NCBI GenBank assembly: GCA_015075635.1
Contig: JABTUA010000001.1
Location: 1,488,001 to 1,552,000 of the forward strand
DNA: 64,000 bases
DNA from: Polyangiaceae bacterium
GTDB taxonomy: Bacteria; Myxococcota_A; Polyangia; Polyangiales; Polyangiaceae
Direction: 5' to 3'
Numbering within the stretch: position 1 is the first letter of the stretch; each line of letters begins with the position of its first letter. The notes beneath the pieces were generated by a model. It had not been told where the DNA came from. It worked only from the letters and a program-made list of their open reading frames with translations, and searched no databases. Below, one piece after another: positions 63,932 through 64,000 of this stretch. Both the position numbers and the translations under genes were made by a program.

Positions 63932-64000
63932 GTGACACCGCCCTGCGCAAGACCTGCGCGGCGGGGGCTGATCGCCGCAAGCCTCGCGCCGATTTCACCG
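63932..64000 (+). CDS. Possible start of a gene cut by the window end
   Basis: GTG 63932 opens a frame running off the right edge. Its first residues (TPPCARPARRGLIAASLAPI) look like the basic and hydrophobic parts of a signal peptide. Only 23 codons are visible and no ribosome-binding site is clear, so this is tentative. Nothing else is seen between 63786 and 63931. Confidence 0.2.
   Translation, partial: MTPPCARPARRGLIAASLAPISP

Overview
The window looks like a chromosomal segment of a myxobacterium, most likely order Polyangiales. It is strongly GC-rich with GC-rich third codon positions. It carries a MYXO-CTERM-type sorting tail, many lipoproteins and proline/alanine-rich surface proteins, a Ser/Thr kinase with an N-terminal zinc ribbon, an FHA-sigma54 activator and paired SUMF1/FGE-type proteins. 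The genus cannot be fixed from sequence alone.

Layout: 1-32 kb is ordinary chromosome. It holds a giant TPR protein, a beta-barrel protein, an FHA/sigma54 activator, two surface or envelope proteins, a periplasmic amidase, a NUDIX hydrolase, DksA, UvrA, two FGE-type paralogs, a tRNA(CAT), a coiled-coil zinc-ribbon protein, a Ser/Thr kinase, a DsbD-N-like lipoprotein, PrkA, an amino-acid permease, a very large metzincin-type lipoprotein, TatD and a TonB-like protein. At 32.0-32.4 kb two facing minisatellite arrays lie beside a small four-helix-bundle gene.

33.05-43.25 kb is a complete 10.2-kb integrative element inserted in the 3' half of a tRNA-Met gene. It is bounded by 44-bp direct repeats (attL 33046-33089, attR 43207-43250). 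It encodes a tyrosine integrase, a MerR-type (Xis-like) protein, a DnaB-like helicase and about fifteen small proteins. Every gene is on the minus strand and most are joined by stop-start overlaps. I see no capsid, terminase large subunit, portal or relaxase gene, so a phage satellite or non-conjugative mobilisable island is the best guess. In the excised circle the integrase frame would continue in frame through attP for 103 further codons into the first gene of the other end.

43.2-55 kb holds a MYXO-CTERM subtilase with FG-GAP repeats, a receiver-XRE regulator, a SpoT-like HD protein, SelD, a hemerythrin-like protein, a 1030-residue lipoprotein with heme-like and TolB-like parts, a LuxR-type membrane regulator and a tryptophanase-like enzyme. 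SelD is itself a selenoprotein with an in-frame UGA at codon 15.

55.0-55.5 kb is a tandem-repeat region. 55.5-63.8 kb is a respiratory gene cluster: an Rrf2-family regulator faces an operon for a heme-copper oxidoreductase-like protein lacking the CuB histidine pair, a CuA subunit II, a subunit I, two tiny membrane subunits, a SCO-type protein and a cytochrome b/ferredoxin/MvhD-like fusion, with a lipo-cytochrome c alongside. Subunit I has HPSQQ where oxygen reductases of the B family have HPxxY, so the cross-linked tyrosine is replaced by glutamine. With the Rrf2 regulator this makes nitric oxide reduction more likely than oxygen reduction. This cluster and the integrative element are the two most interesting systems here.
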